DNA from: Lachnospiraceae bacterium
GTDB lineage: Bacteria; Bacillota; Clostridia; Lachnospirales; Lachnospiraceae
Reading direction: 5' to 3'
DNA: 10,554 nucleotides
NCBI GenBank assembly: GCA_017477805.1
Contig: JAFUUM010000025.1
Location: forward strand, 1-10,554
How positions within the stretch are numbered: position 1 is the stretch's first letter; each line of letters opens with the position of its first letter. The notes under the pieces were generated by a model. That model worked only from the letters and a program-made list of their open reading frames with translations, was not told the origin of the DNA and searched no databases. Made by a program: the position numbers and the translations under genes. This document shows positions 6,772 through 10,554 of this stretch, one piece after another.

Positions 6772-7569
6772 ATGGAAAACTATACGGATTTTGCAAAAGT
6801 ATACGATCTTTTTATGGACAATGTCCCCTATGAACAGTGGGGGACACTTTTACGTTCCGAGCTGGAGCGTTTTCAGGTGGGGAAACTCCCGCTGGAAGAT
6901 GAGAATCTGCGGCAGGAACAGAACACGGTGGTGGACCTTGGCTGCGGCACCGGGATCATGACAGGGATCCTTGCGGATGCAGGGTATGACATGATCGGCA
7001 TCGATCTGTCGGAAGAGATGCTGGAAGAAGCCCGGAAACGGACCGGGGATAAGGATATCCTCTATCTTTGCCAGGACATGCGGGAGTTTGAGCTCTTTGG
7101 CACCGTGGGTGCGGTGGTGTGCATCTGCGATTCCCTGAATTATCTGACGGAATCGGAGGATGTACTGCAGACCTTCCGTTTGGTGAACAATTACCTCTTC
7201 CCCGGCGGCGTGTTCCTGTTTGATTTTAATACGGTGTATAAGTACCGTGACATCATCGGGGATACGGTGATCGCGGAAAACCGGGAGGAAGCCAGTTTTA
7301 TCTGGGAAAATTCCTATTATGAAGAAGAACGGATCAATGAGTGCGATCTGACGCTGTTCATCCGGGAAGGAAACGGAAATTCCTATCGGAAATGTACAGA
7401 AACCCATGTCCAGAGGGGATATACGCCGGAGACGATCCGGGATCTTCTGGAAGAAGCGGGACTGGAATTTTTGGAAATGCGGGACAGCGATACCGGAGAA
7501 GCAGTGACGGAGGAAACGGAGAGAGTCTTCTGTATTGCCCGGGAACGGGGGAAGACGTTAACAATATGA
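6772..7569 (+). CDS. Class I SAM-dependent methyltransferase
   Basis: A 265-residue cytoplasmic protein. Motif I, TVVDLGCGTGIMTG, is at residues 52-64; the acidic ribose-binding Asp78 follows in GIDLSEEMLEEARKR; CQDMREF (100-106) and VVCICDSLNYL (115-125) match motifs II and III; FLFDFNTVYKY is at 148-158. The rest is a beta-rich insert typical of this small-molecule or protein methyltransferase group with YxxFAxVYDxFM at the start. The ATG at 6772 is chosen because the protein then begins MENYTDFAKVYDLF, the family beginning. There is no clear ribosome binding site, consistent with coupling to the gene ending at 6770. Its stop overlaps the next start (ATGA, 7566-7569). Substrate unknown. Confidence 0.88.
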   Translation: MENYTDFAKVYDLFMDNVPYEQWGTLLRSELERFQVGKLPLEDENLRQEQNTVVDLGCGTGIMTGILADAGYDMIGIDLSEEMLEEARKRTGDKDILYLCQDMREFELFGTVGAVVCICDSLNYLTESEDVLQTFRLVNNYLFPGGVFLFDFNTVYKYRDIIGDTVIAENREEASFIWENSYYEEERINECDLTLFIREGNGNSYRKCTETHVQRGYTPETIRDLLEEAGLEFLEMRDSDTGEAVTEETERVFCIARERGKTLTI

Positions 7570-8561
7570 CGGATGACAAAAAGAAAGTGTTATTTGCGTT
7601 GGGGCTGATCGCACTTTTTTCTTCGAGTGCTTTTTTAGCGAAGAATGTGATCGGCGAAGGGCAAATGCCCGCAAACTACAATATCGTGCGTATCCTGCTC
7701 AATCTGTGGACGATCCTTTCCGGATACGTTTGTTTCCGGGGGATCTTTGATTCCAAACGGTGGGGGATCGTCGGTTGTACCCTGTATGTCTTTTCTGTTT
7801 ACAGGATCTACTGTCTCTTTTCGGCAGACGGTCTTTCCCGGGCGCTGATGATGTCCTTTCTGCCGCCGGTGCTGTATGGTCTGAAGATTTTGATGACAGA
7901 CAGAAACGGTATCAAAAAGACGGTGAGCGGATGCGTTTTCTTTCTGGCAGGGCTGGGTGGTGCGCTGCTTTCGATGTTTGCTCCGGGGACCGGAATGATC
8001 TCTGAACGTGCAAATGAAACATTTCAGGCAAGAGGGATCTACCTCGCACAACTGTTTACATATTTTCTGAGAGACGGGGATGGTTTTCCTTTTACGTCGG
8101 AAGGTCTGGTCGGGGCAAGACCGATTGGGATAGGATGGGTTTTTTTGATCTGCCTGGTGATCTTTCTCCTGATCTGGTTCCTTGGGGAAGATCGGTACAA
8201 GAGCAGATCGGAGGCAGTATATTTTCGCGGGATAGCGATCCTTGGGCTGATCTTTATGATCGTGACTCTGCAGAGTTTTCCCTGGGACACGCTTGCCGGG
8301 AGGTTTTCCCTGATCGGATTGATGGCTGAGAACCTTTCCTCTCCTGCGTTTTTCCTGGCTTTTGCATCAGCAGATCTCGCTATCGTCTCCTGTTTTGTGG
8401 CAAGGCATTTCTGCGAAAATAAGAAGATCGGCTTTCGGTTCTGCCTTTTCCTTTTATGTGTATGGGTGGTCACCTCTCCCCTGTTTCTGTCAGACAGTAT
8501 CTGTGCAAATGCGGATAAGCGGTGCGTGGTCACAACGGAAAACGGACAATCACAACCATGA
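7566..8561 (+). CDS. Short paralogue of the downstream PTPS_related membrane protein
   Basis: A 331-residue protein with several membrane helices (among them about residues 9-25, 40-58, 65-84, 95-110, 118-139, 187-206, 220-236, 262-280, 288-305). It aligns along its length with the C-terminal two thirds of the next protein: ILLNLWTILSGY with FAANLAAIVIAY, TLYVFSVYRIYCLF with VLYAWNPYRLYNVY, ISERANETFQARG with VYENVLQESIQGKG, and LQSFPWDTLAG with TTPYFPWDFLG. It lacks the first roughly 240 residues of that protein, including the GADGD motif. The partner's GRMALGE is replaced by SADGLSR and PARLF by PAFFL. It starts in a 4-base ATGA overlap with the methyltransferase and ends 10 bases before its paralogue. 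Probably not an active glycosyltransferase by itself; a partner subunit or a decaying copy are both possible. Confidence 0.75.
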   Translation: MTDDKKKVLFALGLIALFSSSAFLAKNVIGEGQMPANYNIVRILLNLWTILSGYVCFRGIFDSKRWGIVGCTLYVFSVYRIYCLFSADGLSRALMMSFLPPVLYGLKILMTDRNGIKKTVSGCVFFLAGLGGALLSMFAPGTGMISERANETFQARGIYLAQLFTYFLRDGDGFPFTSEGLVGARPIGIGWVFLICLVIFLLIWFLGEDRYKSRSEAVYFRGIAILGLIFMIVTLQSFPWDTLAGRFSLIGLMAENLSSPAFFLAFASADLAIVSCFVARHFCENKKIGFRFCLFLLCVWVVTSPLFLSDSICANADKRCVVTTENGQSQP

Positions 8562-8562
8562 C

Positions 8563-8568
8563 AGGTGA
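8563..8568 (+). promoter_or_regulatory. Ribosome binding site for the large membrane protein
   Basis: AGGTGA lies three bases before the ATG at 8572, which fixes that start. An ATG overlapping the upstream stop (8558) opens a frame that closes after six codons, so it is not the start. Confidence 0.65.
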
Positions 8569-8571
8569 AAA

Positions 8572-10554
8572 ATGTTAGGTCATATCAAAAAATCCACAAT
8601 TCCATACCTGTTAGTCCTTTTGGCGGAATTATTCATCCTGGTATCCGTTGTCTTGAAGATGAACGGAACGGAAGCGCTGATCGCTCATATCCCGACGGAC
8701 ATGTTTACCTGTACCGAAGTAACGGAGAGCGGGATGAGCTTTGAAAGTGCTGTTTTCCCAGTTTCTGTTGGGGTGCTCCGGATCCGAGCCGAACTGTCCG
8801 GGGAAGCCTGGGTGAGTGGGGTGATCAATGTTTCCGATATCGAGGAAACACAGTATAAGCGTATTTCCATGAGTTCCATCTACATCGCACCGGAACAGAA
8901 AAGTGCCGTTTTTGAGGTATATGTTGAACAGCCGACTTATGCTAAAGTGGTCTTTTCTCAGATCGGCGGCCAAAAGCCGCTGATCGATAACCTTGCGGTT
9001 TTCATGACTCCTCTTCGGGCTCGCATGAAGGCAGTGATCCTGTTGTGCGTATTTGGCCTACTGGATCTGCTGATCCTGATCAGGATCCGGATCAAAGAGG
9101 GAAAAACAAAGGTGTCGGATCTTGTGATCCCAGCGATACTTGCCGGCAGTGTTGTCCTTATGTCGGTCCCTTTGTTCACGGACTATATTTTTCTTGGTGC
9201 GGACGGAGATGTGCACTATCTGAGGATGGAAAGTCTGTACCGCACGCTTCGCAGCGGCGCGGGTTTTCCGGTAAGGATCGATGCATATTGTCTCTATGAT
9301 CACGGATATGCGTTTTCCGTATTCTATCCGGATCTTTTTTTGCTCTTCCCGGTACTTCTCAGGTTTTGCGGTTTTTCCATCCTGTTTTCCTTTAAGGCAT
9401 ATGTTTTTGCCGCAAATCTGGCTGCCATTGTGATCGCATATTATGCTTTTGGACTGTGCACGAAAGAAAAGTATGCCGCACTTTTGGGCGCGGTACTTTA
9501 TGCATGGAATCCATACAGACTGTACAATGTATACGGCCGGATGGCGCTTGGGGAATACACGGCCATGACCTTTTTCCCGCTGGTGATTGCCGCAGTGTAC
9601 CTTCTTCTCACCCGGGATCAGGAGAAGAAGGAGTATGCAAAGTACAAGTTCCTTTTGATCGCCGGAATGAGCGGTATCATCGAAAGTCATGTCCTTTCCA
9701 CGGTGATGATCACGGTCTTTCTGGTGGTGGTCTGTCTGGCAAATATACGTGCATTTTTGAGAAAAAAGTGTGTGATCCAGGTGGCGGAAGCCATCGTGAT
9801 CACGGCGTTATTGAATCTGTATACGCTTTATCCGCTGGCCCATATGATCATCGGGGATGCGTATGTTTATGAAAATGTGCTGCAGGAAAGCATACAGGGT
9901 AAGGGAACGAGCCCCGCAGCCGCATTTCAGTTTGTGCCCTACCGTGGTGGTGCACAGGTGAGGATGTACAACGCGGAACCCGACCAGATCGGGACCGTTA
10001 ATATGCTGATCCTTGTTTTGGCGATCATAATACTGCTCATGATGCGGCGTCATGCGGAGAAGCAACATACGGAGAATGGCAGCAAAGAGATCAGGGCGGT
10101 CCGGAAAACCCTTTGGGGTATTTTGGTCCTGTGGGTCATGACCACCCCTTATTTTCCGTGGGACTTTTTGGGAAAACTTCCGGGATTTGGCTTTCTGGTG
10201 CGATCCATCCAGTTTCCCGCAAGGTTGTTTTCGCTTCTGGCGGCAGTGTGTGCATTCCTTGCAGTTCTTTGGATGGCATTGGTCTTACAGCAAAAAGATG
10301 ACTTCCGGCTGCGGGAGATCAGGTATCTGTTTACGGGACTTGTCGCTGCCGAATTGATCCTGGGTGCTTTTTTCCTGGATGATACATTAAATACCACTTC
10401 GCCGATATGGCTCATCAACCGCGACAGTTATGCGGCCATCAGTGTCGGAAAGGCGGAGTATCTCCCGGAAGGTACCAGTCTGTGGGACTATCGTTATCAT
10501 GATCCGGTGCTTGAAGACGGGATGGTGATGGAAGAGTACCAGACGAACGATCTG
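8572..10554 (+). CDS. PTPS_related (GT-C-like) membrane protein, 3' end cut by window
   Basis: Open for 661 codons to the window edge with no stop. A signal-anchor helix (about residues 10-29) is followed by a soluble, beta-rich region (about 30-145), presumably outside the membrane, then many helices from about 150 onward. The region from about 205 matches the Pfam family called 6-pyruvoyl-tetrahydropterin synthase-related, a membrane family thought to have GT-C-type glycosyltransferase architecture despite its name. Its marks are FLGADGDVHYLRMESLYRTL with Asp211 and Asp213, GYAFSVFYPDLFLLFPVLL, LYAWNPYRLYNVYGRMALGE (309-328), TTPYFPWDFLG (524-534), and QFPARLF. In GT-C enzymes the first-loop acidic pair binds the metal or lipid-phosphate donor, so lipid-linked sugar transfer to a surface acceptor is plausible but inferred. 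The C-terminal extracytoplasmic part is incomplete here. Confidence 0.82.
   Translation, partial: MLGHIKKSTIPYLLVLLAELFILVSVVLKMNGTEALIAHIPTDMFTCTEVTESGMSFESAVFPVSVGVLRIRAELSGEAWVSGVINVSDIEETQYKRISMSSIYIAPEQKSAVFEVYVEQPTYAKVVFSQIGGQKPLIDNLAVFMTPLRARMKAVILLCVFGLLDLLILIRIRIKEGKTKVSDLVIPAILAGSVVLMSVPLFTDYIFLGADGDVHYLRMESLYRTLRSGAGFPVRIDAYCLYDHGYAFSVFYPDLFLLFPVLLRFCGFSILFSFKAYVFAANLAAIVIAYYAFGLCTKEKYAALLGAVLYAWNPYRLYNVYGRMALGEYTAMTFFPLVIAAVYLLLTRDQEKKEYAKYKFLLIAGMSGIIESHVLSTVMITVFLVVVCLANIRAFLRKKCVIQVAEAIVITALLNLYTLYPLAHMIIGDAYVYENVLQESIQGKGTSPAAAFQFVPYRGGAQVRMYNAEPDQIGTVNMLILVLAIIILLMMRRHAEKQHTENGSKEIRAVRKTLWGILVLWVMTTPYFPWDFLGKLPGFGFLVRSIQFPARLFSLLAAVCAFLAVLWMALVLQQKDDFRLREIRYLFTGLVAAELILGAFFLDDTLNTTSPIWLINRDSYAAISVGKAEYLPEGTSLWDYRYHDPVLEDGMVMEEYQTNDL

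Noticed and set aside
7341..7565. Upstream in-frame extension of the short membrane protein
   Set aside because: It would overlap the methyltransferase gene by 225 bases in another frame and adds a hydrophilic sequence unlike the paralogue. The ATG in the ATGA overlap is the sensible start, so this is not a frameshifted remnant of the missing N-terminus.
9072..9087. 16-base perfect palindrome GATCCTGATCAGGATC
   Set aside because: It lies inside a coding stretch for alternating Ile/Leu/Arg (LILIRIRI) built of ATC, CTG and CGG-type codons. Chance from codon use explains it better than a regulatory site.
9058..9690. Antisense open frame of 210 codons opposite the large membrane protein
   Set aside because: The + strand frame is continuous and matches a membrane family; the minus frame is Lys/Arg-rich without domain features.

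Overview
The window looks like a chromosomal stretch from a Gram-positive anaerobe of the class Clostridia, most likely Lachnospiraceae. This is an inference from protein sequence style (for example the HisC start MSWEDGIW and the methyltransferase start MENYTDFAKVYDLF), strong purine-rich ribosome binding sites, compact co-directional operons and roughly balanced GC. I ran no database search. All genes are on the + strand and coding density is very high. I see no tRNA, rRNA, CRISPR array, insertion sequence or phage gene, and no gap over 300 bases without a gene.

First transcription block, 1-5093. It holds the C-terminal three quarters of a cobyric acid synthase (CobQ/CbiP, cobalamin pathway) cut by the left edge, a 72-residue two-helix membrane protein, a cytoplasmic GH27-type alpha-galactosidase, a CgeB-like glycosyltransferase, and a GT2 glycosyltransferase with a C-terminal repeat-like tail. 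Gaps are 1 to 22 bases. The block ends in a convincing intrinsic terminator.

Second block, 5094 to the right edge. A short spacer with two adjacent perfect palindromes precedes hisC (histidinol-phosphate aminotransferase). Then come a COG2426/small multidrug export family membrane protein, a class I SAM-dependent methyltransferase, and two tandem multi-spanning membrane proteins. The second of these, open to the window end, carries the full PTPS_related (GT-C-like) architecture. The first is a shorter paralogue lacking the N-terminal part where the acidic catalytic-type motif sits.

Most of the content is ordinary housekeeping or accessory metabolism. The points worth a second look are the CobQ glutaminase domain, in which both normally conserved histidines are replaced (Arg and Gln) while the nucleophilic Cys is kept; the truncated/full GT-C-like tandem pair, the larger of which has an unusual N-terminal extracytoplasmic domain; and the twin palindromes ahead of hisC. 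I did not find a clearly new multi-gene system.
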